Positions 14,959-23,382 of a stretch of 36,236 nucleotides of DNA are shown here, piece by piece (the stretch's first letter is position 1; every line of letters begins with the position of its first letter). Origin of the DNA: Psychromonas hadalis ATCC BAA-638 (GTDB taxonomy: Bacteria > Pseudomonadota > Gammaproteobacteria > Enterobacterales > Psychromonadaceae); NCBI RefSeq assembly GCF_000420245.1, contig NZ_ATUO01000017.1, positions 1 through 36,236 of the forward strand. The letters are read 5' to 3'. The position numbers and the translations under genes are program-made. Below the pieces are notes generated by a model, which had not been told where the DNA came from, searched no databases, and saw nothing but the letters and a program-made list of their open reading frames with translations.

Positions 14959-16356
14959 CTACAACCCAATAAACGTCTCAATAAGCTTATTCCTAAACCC
15001 TCCAAAGCTTTCCAGTGATGCAACATTAGGCAAGCCACCACTTTGACTCTCTGAGCTTGCCACAGGCTCACTGAACGACAATTCATCAAGTAACACACTC
15101 ACTTGTATTGGTGAAGTGTTAATGGTGGCTGAAGCCGCTGTATCGCTATTGTGGGTTATCGAAAAGCGTTGTTCTTGATGGTTGCCTCTTGCTAGTACTG
15201 AATAATCTGGAAGCTCTTGGTCAATTCTATTGGCGAAGGTGCTTAGTTTCTCTTCAGCTAGCGTAAATAACCAAGCCTCTTGGTTGGGTGAGTTACTCAC
15301 TCTCAATATACGACCTAAGACTTGCCTAAAGTAGAGTTCTGTTTTTACTCGGCTCAAATGACAGCAGACTTGTAAGCGTGGAATATCGGTTCCCTCTGAT
15401 ACCATGCCTACGCTGACTATCCATTGGGTATTACTAAAACGAAAGTGGTTAATTCTATCGGCTGCCTGAGTTTCCTTGTAGGTAACAATCGTAGCTGATT
15501 GTTGAAACTCATCTGTTAGCATGGCAAGTATCTGTTGTGCGTGCTCAACAGAAGCTGCAACGATGAGTCCTGCAGCATTGCTATTCAACTGCCTAATTTC
15601 AGCTAGCTTACTCACCCCTTGTGCAACAATATAATTTATCACCACCTCATTTTTAATCAGGTCTTGATATGAGATAGAGGGGGATTTTAACAGCTCTTGT
15701 AGTGAGTGATAGGTTTTAATCTCTTGGTCTGAATTGGTAACAGAAATCTCTTCATTATCAATTAATACGATCTTGGGGTTGCGACAAACACCATCTTTAA
15801 CAGCCTGTTGAAGAGAGTAGGTGTAGTTACATTGGATCTTATTATCAGGATCGCTATAGGTTGCTAGTGCGATAGGGAGTAAATCTGATCGCCAAGGCGT
15901 GCCTGTTAGTGCGAGAGTGAAAGAGGCTTGCTCTTGAATGTTGCTAACAATGTCTTGGCCCCATACATTAGCGTCATCAAAGGACGAACCCGCACAGTGA
16001 TGTATCTCATCAAATACCACCAACACACGATTTTTTTTTAATAACTTCCAATAATCATCATTAAAAAATCGCATATTTTGATAGGTATAAGAGCAACCAA
16101 TTGATCCAATAACTCCATCAAAATTACAATTAAGGCGATGTGAGAATACACTTCTAATCGTTTCTGAAATAGTGCTCGATGGCGAGAAACACAACACAAA
16201 ATCTATTTGATCTGTTTCAAATAGATAGTTGGCAATCTCTGAAGCTAATACAGTTTTACCTGCACCGGGCGTTGCTAAGCATAAAAAGTGTTTATTATGT
16301 GTCGCATAGTGTTTTTTTACGCTTGCTAAACACTCTGCTTGCCAGACTCTTAACAT
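14959..16356 (-). CDS. SF2 DEAD/DEAH-type helicase
   Basis: 465 residues with the superfamily 2 helicase motifs in order: ATPGAGKT (Walker A, 28-35), VLVVFDEIHHC (DEIH, 116-119), LALTGTPWRSD (motif III region, 148-158), SEGTDIPRLQ (motif V) and YFRQVLGRILR (motif VI). The layout is that of restriction-type ResIII helicases. The C-terminal 80 residues are unassigned. Its ATG overlaps the end of the 189-residue gene by seven bases, so they form one operon reading away from xre. It may be transposon-linked or a defence helper; the role is unknown. Confidence 0.88.
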   Translation of the reverse strand: MLRVWQAECLASVKKHYATHNKHFLCLATPGAGKTVLASEIANYLFETDQIDFVLCFSPSSTISETIRSVFSHRLNCNFDGVIGSIGCSYTYQNMRFFNDDYWKLLKKNRVLVVFDEIHHCAGSSFDDANVWGQDIVSNIQEQASFTLALTGTPWRSDLLPIALATYSDPDNKIQCNYTYSLQQAVKDGVCRNPKIVLIDNEEISVTNSDQEIKTYHSLQELLKSPSISYQDLIKNEVVINYIVAQGVSKLAEIRQLNSNAAGLIVAASVEHAQQILAMLTDEFQQSATIVTYKETQAADRINHFRFSNTQWIVSVGMVSEGTDIPRLQVCCHLSRVKTELYFRQVLGRILRVSNSPNQEAWLFTLAEEKLSTFANRIDQELPDYSVLARGNHQEQRFSITHNSDTAASATINTSPIQVSVLLDELSFSEPVASSESQSGGLPNVASLESFGGFRNKLIETFIGL

Positions 16357-16919
16357 GCTTGATAACCTGTTATCGAGTATCCTAATACTTTCTGTAAAGC
16401 ATGTACTTTACCAAGCAGTTGTACCGATTGATTCTTAGCTTGGCGTTGATGCCCCTGTAGTTTTTTCTTCAATTCAGGAAAACGTCTAGAAAGGCGAGTG
16501 TACTCTTTTACTTCTTCTAAACTGGCATTCAAATCAACTTCGTAAGCCATTAACTGGTTTTCTAGTAATGCGTTAAGGTCACTTTCTGTTTGAACTGGCT
16601 GAGTAATTTCTGTTTTTGCGGGAGAGGGGATTTTATTCTCTCGTTTAACAGGGGTAATTGTAGATGCAAAAAACAGCTCTGTTTTTGAATATAGAACTCT
16701 TTTTACTTCTCCATGACAATGATCTTTTCGCTTCAATAACCCCTTGTTAATATTGCGCAATAGCTGTCGGTATATGAATTTTCTAGCTTCGGTTGAGTCA
16801 GTAAATTCAGTGTGTTCCGCTAACAATGCATCTCTCGCTTCCTTGACAGTAAAATCATTCATTTTCTTTATTACCAAAAGATAATGTAAAAAAATATTCA
16901 TATCGACCTGCTGGCTCAT
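16350..16919 (-). CDS. Unknown 189-residue protein, partner of the helicase
   Basis: Not recognised. The N-terminal 70 residues look like a winged-helix DNA-binding fold (FTVKEARDALLAEH...ARKFIYRQLLRNINKGLLKRK), followed by a proline-rich linker (about 88-105) and a charged helical, probably coiled-coil tail (EEVKEYTRLSRRFPELKKKL). It is the first gene of the operon with the helicase, divergent from xre over a 105-bp region holding the first putative Xre operator. A regulatory or DNA-loading role beside the helicase is a guess. Confidence 0.7.
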   Translation of the reverse strand: MSQQVDMNIFLHYLLVIKKMNDFTVKEARDALLAEHTEFTDSTEARKFIYRQLLRNINKGLLKRKDHCHGEVKRVLYSKTELFFASTITPVKRENKIPSPAKTEITQPVQTESDLNALLENQLMAYEVDLNASLEEVKEYTRLSRRFPELKKKLQGHQRQAKNQSVQLLGKVHALQKVLGYSITGYQAC

Positions 16920-16942
16920 TGCACTACCCCGTAAACAAACAT

Positions 16943-16963
16943 AAACTTAGTATTCCTAAGTAT
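16943..16963. promoter_or_regulatory. Putative Xre operator 1
   Basis: Palindrome CTTAG-TATTC-CTAAG within a 21-base stretch that matches the site at 17402-17422 at 18 of 21 positions. It lies between the divergent 189-residue gene and xre, so it could control both. Confidence 0.65.
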
Positions 16964-17024
16964 ACATATCAATGTAAAAACTAGACAATCAATTTTATGT
17001 GAGAGTTATTGAGATGAAATACCA

Positions 17025-17336
17025 GTGCAGGTTAAATCCTTTTTTACAGAGCGTCTTAAAGAGGCTCGCAAGAACATGAAAATAAGCCAGAAAGACTTAG
17101 GTATTAAAATTGGGATAGATCCAAGCTCAGCAAGTGGCAGAATGAATCACTATGAGACTGGTCGCCATATGCCTGATATCGCCATTTTAAAAAAAATGGC
17201 TACGGAACTTAATGTGCCAATTAATTACTTTTTCTGTGAATCAGAAGAGAGTGCAACGCTAGCGTGTTTAATTGATAAGCTTGATGAGGGTACAAAAAGG
17301 AAGCTCATTGAACTTCTAAAACAGAGTGATACATAA
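17025..17336 (+). CDS. Xre-family transcriptional regulator
   Basis: 103 residues, starting with GTG. Residues 8-66 are a lambda-repressor-type helix-turn-helix: LKEARKNMKISQKDLGIKIG, then YETGRHMPDIAILKKMATEL. Xre-type regulators sit next to tniQ-cas operons in a number of I-F3 Tn7-like elements and are thought to time transposition. The two matched palindromes, upstream of this gene and of tniQ, suggest it regulates itself, the helicase operon and tniQ-cas. The start is supported only by position; GAGATGA lies upstream at loose spacing. Confidence 0.88.
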   Translation: MQVKSFFTERLKEARKNMKISQKDLGIKIGIDPSSASGRMNHYETGRHMPDIAILKKMATELNVPINYFFCESEESATLACLIDKLDEGTKRKLIELLKQSDT

Positions 17337-17401
17337 TTTGACAATTAATAAGTATCAGTTGCTCTAACTACTTGCTATTTTGATTGAACAAATCTACCTT
17401 A

Positions 17402-17422
17402 AAACTAAGGATTCCTAAGTTT
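17402..17422. promoter_or_regulatory. Putative Xre operator 2
   Basis: CTAAGGATTCCTAAG is a near-palindrome that shares ATTCCTAAGT and the left-arm AAACT with operator 1. It ends 10 bases before the tniQ start codon, a position suited to repression of the tniQ-cas operon. Confidence 0.65.
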
Positions 17423-17432
17423 TTGGTGTGTA

Positions 17433-18662
17433 ATGACATTTCTATTTTCTCCTAAAGTACGTCCATTTGTTGATGAAACGTTAGAAAGCTATCTGTTGCG
17501 AGTTGTTGCAGAGAACTTTTTTGGCTCATATGAAGAACTCAGCTTAGCAATCCGAGAAGAACTTCATGAGCTTGATTTTGATGCGCATGGTGCGTTTCCT
17601 ATCGAATTAAAAACACTGAATGTTTATCACGCCAAGCATAATAGTCATTTTAGAATGCGCGCTTTGGGTTTGTTAGAATCTTTGCTTGGACTTCCTGCTT
17701 TTGAATTACAAAAATTAGCGTTATTTAAGTCAGATAAAAGCTTCAATGGTGCTAGCGCTGTGCATCGTGATGGTGTGGATATTCCACTCTGCTATATTCG
17801 CTATAGTGATGAAAAAGGTAAGAGTAGCATACCTATTTGCCCGCATTGTTTAACTGAAGATGGTTATGTTAAGCAGGTGTGGCATATTAAGTTGATTGAT
17901 GTTTGTGTCAAACATCGTTGTAACTTGATTCACCATTGTCCTCAATGTCAGCAACCTCTTAATTATATTGAAAATGAATCACTCATTTATTGCTCCTGTG
18001 GTTTTGAATTATCAAAAGCGGAAGCTTCTATCGCTAGTAAAGGCGATATAGCGTTAGCTGAAAACTTGATGAAAGCTGAGTATTCACCCAATAACCCTCT
18101 GTTTCAAAGTAGTTCTATTTCACAGCGTTTCGCAGCCTTGTTTTGGTATCAAAAAAGATATTCAGCAGATAGCGCATCCTGTTTAAAGGAGGCGGGAACA
18201 TTTTTTAGTCACTGGCCTGAAAATTTTTATGATGAGTTAGATCGTGTGAGCGAAAATGCGGAATCCAAGTTGATTGAGTTATTTAATCACACCGCATTTC
18301 ATTTTATTTATGGTGATCTTATCTCCTCTTTACCAAATTTAAATGCGCATGAAAAAGAGCCTCACTTTATTCGAGTTGCATTGAACTTATATCTAACTCG
18401 TTTGGTTGAACGTAACCCAAAATCTAAAAAACCTAATGTGGCTGACCTGTTAATTAGCATTTCAGAGGCAGCAAGGATATTAGATACCTCACATGAGCAA
18501 ATATATCGGTTATATCAGGATGGTATTTTACGCAGTAGTTTTCGCCAAAAAATGCGTAATCGAATTAACCCGCATATTGGCGTATTCTTTTTACGAGAAG
18601 TTATTGAGTACAAATGTAGCTTTGGGCGAGACAAACAAAGGATGTACTTATCAGCATGGTAA
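17433..18662 (+). CDS. tniQ: TniQ, targeting subunit linking Cascade to transposition
   Basis: 409 residues, near the size of known I-F3 TniQ (about 390-400). The N-terminus FSPKVRPFVDETLESYLLRV is the typical TniQ opening. Zinc ligands follow in CPHC (136-139), H161 within CVKHRCNLIHHC, CPQC (169-172) and CSC (187-189). A helix-turn-helix-like segment is near the end (ISEAARILDTSHEQIYRLYQ). TniQ binds the Cas6/Cas7 end of Cascade as a dimer and recruits TnsC. It is the first gene of the operon and overlaps cas8 by seven bases (ATGGTAA). Confidence 0.95.
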   Translation: MTFLFSPKVRPFVDETLESYLLRVVAENFFGSYEELSLAIREELHELDFDAHGAFPIELKTLNVYHAKHNSHFRMRALGLLESLLGLPAFELQKLALFKSDKSFNGASAVHRDGVDIPLCYIRYSDEKGKSSIPICPHCLTEDGYVKQVWHIKLIDVCVKHRCNLIHHCPQCQQPLNYIENESLIYCSCGFELSKAEASIASKGDIALAENLMKAEYSPNNPLFQSSSISQRFAALFWYQKRYSADSASCLKEAGTFFSHWPENFYDELDRVSENAESKLIELFNHTAFHFIYGDLISSLPNLNAHEKEPHFIRVALNLYLTRLVERNPKSKKPNVADLLISISEAARILDTSHEQIYRLYQDGILRSSFRQKMRNRINPHIGVFFLREVIEYKCSFGRDKQRMYLSAW

Positions 18663-20758
18663 ATATTCTACATATAAAAGAACTGTTAAATGATACTGAT
18701 ATTGCACTGCGAGATGTCGCGTTAAGGCATGCTTTCAGTAGTTTCACGGAACCCGTTGATATTACTGGTTGTGAAAATAGTGCATTGATTATTTTGTTGA
18801 ATTTAACCTACCCACGTAAAAAGGTAGATGATTTACTCAATAAAAAATTGGCAAAAAAGACGCTAAATAACGAAGTACATATTGAAAACTGCTTAGGTGA
18901 GGTGCAGTGGCTCCATTCTCATAATTTAAAATACCCTGATATTCGGGTAAGTAAACAGAGGTTGCTGGTTGCTCTTCCTGTTTTGCATCGTTCAGTATTA
19001 AGTAGTGCTAATTTTGAAGCTTGCTTAGGTTGGTCACATGATTCAGCGAAGGTAAATTTTGCTAAATTATTTGATTGTCATTTTGTGTGGCAGGGTAAAA
19101 AGAGTTGTCTCGCTAGACTATTAGTTGAAGAGCAAGCTAAATGGAAAGTGGTATTTCAATCTTTGGGAATGCCAGTAAAAGACTACCTAAACTTATCTGC
19201 TCGTATTAATAGTTTTTTGCCTGAGTGTTCACAGCCTGAAATTGTTGATAGGCATTCACCTCAAATAAGGTTGCCATACCATGACGGTTACACTGCGTTA
19301 ACCCCTGTTATAAGCCATGCAGTTCAATCTGAAATTCAGCAGGCATCAAGACAAAGGCGTGGGAAATTTACTCACGTAGAATTTACTCGGCCAGCTGCGG
19401 TGAGTGACTTAGTTTCATCTATTGGCGGTAATGTTTGTGTGTTGGATTATCCCCCTCCTATCAATAAAACTGTTCATGGTTTAACGCATTCTCGATTATT
19501 CAGAGTGTTAAATGGTGAGTCAGTATTAAACATTCATGCTTTGGTTCGCAGTCAATTTAGAGATGGTATAACAGGATTTTTATCAATCGGTAATGCGTTG
19601 GCGTTAAAGCAACGTCGAGAACAAAAAGTAACTTCGATTAAACAGATCAGAGCGGGTTTAGCAGAGTGGCTTGCTCCTCTTATAGAGTGGCGCTTAGAAG
19701 TTAAAGATAATGGGAGAGGGCTAGTCCAGCTTGAAAGTTGTAAAGGTAGTTTAGAGTATCAATTTTTAACCGTAACAGATGATCAATTGGCTGAGTTGAC
19801 CGTTCCGTTATTTAGCTTATTAAATACGACATTATCAAACTTATCTGCCATGGAGAAATATGCTTTTCATCAGCAATTGATGCCTGTGTTGAAAAATCAC
19901 TTAAAGTGGTTATTAACTCATATTGCCGATGAAGATAAACAATTTTACTCTGATGCAGAGAATAACCGATCACGTTACCTTTATTTGAAAGGCTTGAGAG
20001 TTTTTGATGCACAAGCTTTATCAAATCCATACTGTTGCGGAACACCATCTTTAACTGCTGTTTGGGGAATGATTCATCGTTATCAACGCAAGTTAAATGA
20101 AGCCCTTGGAGCAACAATTAGATTAACTTCGTTCTCATGGTTTATTAAAGAGTTCTCTTATGTCACTGGTAAAAAGCTCCCTGAAAAAACGATGCAGGGG
20201 CCAAAACAAAATCAGTTTAGGCGACCTAGCATCATTGATAATAAACATTGTGACTTGGTATTTGATTTAGTTGTGCATATTGATGGCTATGAAGAAGAGT
20301 TGCTTCTTTTAGATTCACAACAAGCGTTACTCAAAGCGTGTTTTCCCGCTAACTTTGCAGGTGGTGTGATGCACCAACCTGAGTTGAGTGAAGGTAATGA
20401 TTGGTGTGACTTATATAGTAGTGAGGTGTTGTTATATAAAAAACTGAGTCGGCTCCCTATGTCTGGTCGCTGGATCATGCCAACAAAGCATAAAGTGAGT
20501 AGTGTAAAAGAGCTTATTGAACTGCTAAAAAAACATACATCTTTATACCCAACAATGTTTGGTTATCTTTTATTAGGCACACCGCAAAAAAGAACAGGTT
20601 CGTTAGGTCGCTTACATTGCTATGCAGAGCCGACTATCGGAGTTGCAGAGTATGTTTCTCCTATTGATATAAGGCTTCAAGGGATAAAAAACTACTTTAA
20701 TAAGTCTTTTTGGATGCTAGATGCTCAAGAGTGTTCTATGTTAATGAAAAGAGTATAA
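18656..20758 (+). CDS. cas8f: Cas8f-Cas5f fusion, large subunit of I-F3 Cascade
   Basis: 700 residues, identified mainly from position and size between tniQ and cas7f and from the known Cas8-Cas5 fusion of I-F3 systems. In these complexes it recognises the PAM and holds the crRNA 5' handle. PAM-contact residues cannot be assigned by eye. The start overlaps the tniQ stop, consistent with translational coupling. No frameshift is seen. Its length is somewhat above the usual 640-690. Confidence 0.9.
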   Translation: MVNILHIKELLNDTDIALRDVALRHAFSSFTEPVDITGCENSALIILLNLTYPRKKVDDLLNKKLAKKTLNNEVHIENCLGEVQWLHSHNLKYPDIRVSKQRLLVALPVLHRSVLSSANFEACLGWSHDSAKVNFAKLFDCHFVWQGKKSCLARLLVEEQAKWKVVFQSLGMPVKDYLNLSARINSFLPECSQPEIVDRHSPQIRLPYHDGYTALTPVISHAVQSEIQQASRQRRGKFTHVEFTRPAAVSDLVSSIGGNVCVLDYPPPINKTVHGLTHSRLFRVLNGESVLNIHALVRSQFRDGITGFLSIGNALALKQRREQKVTSIKQIRAGLAEWLAPLIEWRLEVKDNGRGLVQLESCKGSLEYQFLTVTDDQLAELTVPLFSLLNTTLSNLSAMEKYAFHQQLMPVLKNHLKWLLTHIADEDKQFYSDAENNRSRYLYLKGLRVFDAQALSNPYCCGTPSLTAVWGMIHRYQRKLNEALGATIRLTSFSWFIKEFSYVTGKKLPEKTMQGPKQNQFRRPSIIDNKHCDLVFDLVVHIDGYEEELLLLDSQQALLKACFPANFAGGVMHQPELSEGNDWCDLYSSEVLLYKKLSRLPMSGRWIMPTKHKVSSVKELIELLKKHTSLYPTMFGYLLLGTPQKRTGSLGRLHCYAEPTIGVAEYVSPIDIRLQGIKNYFNKSFWMLDAQECSMLMKRV

Positions 20759-20771
20759 ATAAAGGTGGCTT

Positions 20772-21851
20772 ATGGAAATATGCAACATATTAAAATATGA
20801 CCGTTCTCTTTATCCTGGCAAAGCGGTTTTTTTCTATAAAACGGACGATTGTGATTTTGTTCCACTTGAAGCTGAAGTTAGCCGAATCCGTGGTCAAAAG
20901 GCTGGTTTCACTGAAGCTTTCACGCCCCAATTCACGCCTAAAAATTTAGCTCCTCAAGACTTAACTCACTGTAACCCTCTAATTATTGAAGAGTGTTCTG
21001 TTCCCCCGAATATTGAATATCTATATTGTCGCTTTTCATTAAGAGTGCAAGCCAATTCACTTAACCCTTCTGGCTGTAGTTCTCCTGAAGTATTTACTTT
21101 GCTAAAAGAGTTTGCGAATACATTTAAAGAGTGTGGAGGCTATAAAGAACTAGCAACTCGCTATTGTAAAAATATTATATTAGGGACTTGGTTATGGAAA
21201 AATCAAAATACAGGCAATACCGAAATTGAGATTAAGACCAGCGGAGGCAATAGCTATAAAGTAAAAAACACGCGACTGCTTGCTTGGGAAAGTACTTGGC
21301 CACCAGAAGAGAAAGAGCTGTTAGATAAGTTAAGCGAAGAGGTGCATCAAGCGCTTACTGATCCAAGTGTATTTTGGAGTGCTGATATAACTGCAAAAAT
21401 TGAAACCGTTTTTTGCCAAGAAATTTATCCTAGCCAGATCCTTACTATTAACAATAAACAGACTGAGGTACCTAAACCCGTTGAAGCGACCAAGCAGTTT
21501 GCAAAAGTGAAGTGTGTTGATGGGCGATATGCTGTTAGCTTTAATTCCGTAAAAATTGGTGCCGCGTTACAATCTATTGATGATTGGTGGGGAGATAACG
21601 CGTGTAAACGCTTGCGGGTTCATGAATTTGGCGCTGATAAAGAGTTAGGTATAACTCGCCGTTCACCAGAGGTTGAAAAAGACTTTTATTCCCTCCTTAT
21701 AAATGCAGAAAGTTATAAAGCAGAACTAACTAAAAATGCAAAAGAGGAGACAGGGGCAATCACTGCCAATATATATTATCTGTTTTCGGTGTTAATAAAG
21801 GGTGGAATGTTCCAGAAAAAGGCTGAGCATAAGAAGAAGGAGAAAGTATGA
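20772..21851 (+). CDS. cas7f: Cas7f (Csy3), backbone subunit of I-F3 Cascade
   Basis: 359 residues. The opening MEICNILKYDRSLYPGKAVF and the RLRVHEFGADKELGITRRSP-type segment near residues 280-300 are typical of Csy3. Six copies line the crRNA in the complex. The start has AAAGGTGG eight bases upstream and the gene follows cas8f by 13 bases. The end overlaps cas6f by four bases (ATGA). Confidence 0.93.
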   Translation: MEICNILKYDRSLYPGKAVFFYKTDDCDFVPLEAEVSRIRGQKAGFTEAFTPQFTPKNLAPQDLTHCNPLIIEECSVPPNIEYLYCRFSLRVQANSLNPSGCSSPEVFTLLKEFANTFKECGGYKELATRYCKNIILGTWLWKNQNTGNTEIEIKTSGGNSYKVKNTRLLAWESTWPPEEKELLDKLSEEVHQALTDPSVFWSADITAKIETVFCQEIYPSQILTINNKQTEVPKPVEATKQFAKVKCVDGRYAVSFNSVKIGAALQSIDDWWGDNACKRLRVHEFGADKELGITRRSPEVEKDFYSLLINAESYKAELTKNAKEETGAITANIYYLFSVLIKGGMFQKKAEHKKKEKV

Positions 21852-22459
21852 AAAGGTATTTTTTCATGGTGCATTTTGTACCAGAGGAGGCTAACTGTAC
21901 TTTGTTGATGGGGCGTTGCATCTCTATTATGCACGGGTATATATCGAGACATAGTATTGAAGGAGTTGGTGTTACTCTTCCAGCTTGGTCTGATATTTCT
22001 ATTGGTAATGTCATTGCCTTTACTCATAGTGATAGCTATATGTTGAACGAGCTGAGGCAACAATCGTATTTTCAGGACATGCAAGAGTGTGGGTTTTTTA
22101 AGTTGGGTCAAGTCGATGATGTCCCTAATGACTGCATTGAAGTGAAGTTTCGCCGTAATCAACAGATAGCGAAAATGTTTGTTGGTGGGAATAGAAGACG
22201 GTTAAAGCGTCTTAAAAAACGTGCTCTAGTAAGAGGGGAACCTTTTTCTCCAGAGAGGAAGATTAAATCAAGAGAGTTCGAGGTATTCCATCGAATAGCA
22301 ATAAGCAGCAAAAGCAGTCAGCAAGATTATCTTCTGCATATTCAAAGGGATGTTGTTGATAAACAAGAGGAGCCAGAGTTTAGCTGTTATGGGTTTGCAT
22401 CTAACTCTAAACTAAATGGAACGGTTCCTGAATTATCACTATATATAGGGAGGATTTAA
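21848..22459 (+). CDS. cas6f: Cas6f (Csy4), crRNA-processing endonuclease
   Basis: 203 residues. H29 (ISIMHGYI) sits at the position of the catalytic histidine of Csy4, and the C-terminal part is basic (RRNQQIAKMFVGGNRRRLKR) with the SREFEVFHRI segment typical of the family. It cuts the array transcript at the repeat hairpin and stays bound to the crRNA 3' end. AAGGAGAAAGT precedes the ATG. It is the last gene before the array leader. Confidence 0.95.
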   Translation: MKRYFFMVHFVPEEANCTLLMGRCISIMHGYISRHSIEGVGVTLPAWSDISIGNVIAFTHSDSYMLNELRQQSYFQDMQECGFFKLGQVDDVPNDCIEVKFRRNQQIAKMFVGGNRRRLKRLKKRALVRGEPFSPERKIKSREFEVFHRIAISSKSSQQDYLLHIQRDVVDKQEEPEFSCYGFASNSKLNGTVPELSLYIGRI

Positions 22460-22587
22460 CCCTTTATTTGATAGTTATTGTAACTTATTGATTAAATAAG
22501 GGATGATTCAGCGGTTTTAATTTTGGTTAAATCGTTCTTTTTATTCTTACTTATTGATTTTATGTAGGTAAGTTATAAAAGCTTATT
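22460..22587 (+). promoter_or_regulatory. CRISPR leader
   Basis: AT-rich stretch between cas6f and the first repeat. ACTTATTGATT occurs twice (22483-22493 and 22549-22559), and the first copy lies in the palindrome CTTATT-GATTA-AATAAG. These may be regulator or promoter sites for the array. No firm -35/-10 pair is called. Confidence 0.5.
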
Positions 22588-23094
22588 GTGACCTGCCGGA
22601 TAGGCCGCTGAAAATATTTGCATGTGAAGTGGATGCACAGCAAGCAAGTGACCTGCCGGATAGGCTGCTGAAAATTTTTGGTCATTACCATTTTCCCTTT
22701 TGGGAAAGTGACCTGCCGGATAGGCAGCTGAAAATATTTGCGTACATGCGCATTTTGCCCACTAAATGTGACCTGCCGGATAGGCAGCTGAAAATAATAT
22801 TACTCATGAGCAACTGGACACCTTGATGTGACCTGCCGGATAGGCAGCTGAAAATACTATTGCCGAGTAACGCTTAATACTCCTATGGTGACCTGCCGGA
22901 TAGGCAGCTGAAAATGAAACAAACCAAAAGTTAATTTTCATGGGTTTGTGACCTGCCGGATAGGCCGCTGAAAATAATCAAGGGCGCACCTTTAAATTTA
23001 ATTTCTCGTGACCTGCCGGATAGGCAGCTGAAAATAAAAATAATCGTTTCGATGTTTATGTTAATCAAATCCTGCCGAATAGGCAGTAAGTAAT
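22588..23094 (+). CRISPR. Type I-F3 CRISPR array, eight repeats plus one degenerate
   Basis: 28-base repeats with core CCTGCCGGATAGGCAG and 3' handle CTGAAAAT start at 22588, 22648, 22708, 22768, 22828, 22888, 22948 and 23008; the seven spacers between them are 32 bases each. Repeats 1 and 7 carry GGCCG and repeat 2 GGCTG in place of GGCAG, weakening the second pair of the hairpin stem. An eighth spacer (about 23036-23066) is followed by a degenerate repeat, CCTGCCGAATAGGCAG, with both flanks changed. No cas1 or cas2 is nearby, so growth of the array needs help from elsewhere. Confidence 0.97.
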
Positions 23095-23109
23095 TGACGT
23101 CTAATAAGT

Positions 23110-23152
23110 AAGCCTCCTTTTATGTGAGTAACATATTAAAGGAGGCTTTTTT
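23110..23152 (+). terminator. Rho-independent terminator after the CRISPR array
   Basis: AAGCCTCCTTT (23110-23120) pairs with AAAGGAGGCTT (23138-23148), and ATGT/ACAT extend the stem. A T-run follows to 23152. The A-rich left side could also let it act on the minus strand. Confidence 0.85.
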
Positions 23153-23241
23153 ATGCCTTAAATATGTACGTACTTACCATGTAAGGCTTGGTAAGTTTAT
23201 TACACTTTACTGACGGTAGAAAAAGAGCTGTTGTTTTTTGT

Positions 23242-23325
23242 CAGTGTATGGTTATATTTTATGCATAGTGTATGGATATAGTGTCCACGTAAATATAGGA
23301 GTTTTATGAGTGTGTTATGTCAACA
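23242..23325. mobile_element. Tn7-like right end with TnsB-type repeats
   Basis: Read inward on the minus strand, the element starts TGTTGACATAACAC at 23325. It holds two strong repeats, TATATCCATACACTA (23266-23281 region) and TATAACCATACACTG (23242-23257), 24 bases apart, and a weaker ACTCATAAAACT nearer the tip. TGTTGA termini and CCATA-containing sites are typical of I-F3 ends. The 5 bases outside, ATCAG (23326-23330), would be the target duplication. Confidence 0.75.
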
Positions 23326-23382
23326 ATCAGCTTCAGCGACATTTATCTTCGGGTCTAATACCCCGCAGCTTGCTGCGTAAAG

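Larger units (their letters stand above)
14959..23325. mobile_element. Right-hand part of a Tn7-like transposon with type I-F3 CRISPR-Cas
   Basis: A tniQ-cas8/5f-cas7f-cas6f operon with array and no cas1, cas2 or cas3 is the hallmark of I-F3 Tn7-like (CAST) elements. A right end of the expected form closes the element at 23325. The left boundary given is only where this module starts. tnsA, tnsB, tnsC and the left end are not in the window, so the element must continue leftward, probably around all the cargo. Confidence 0.85.

Noticed and set aside
22629-22826. A 65-codon frame through the CRISPR array.
   Set aside because: It is made of translated repeats (SDLPDRQLKIF) and is not a gene.
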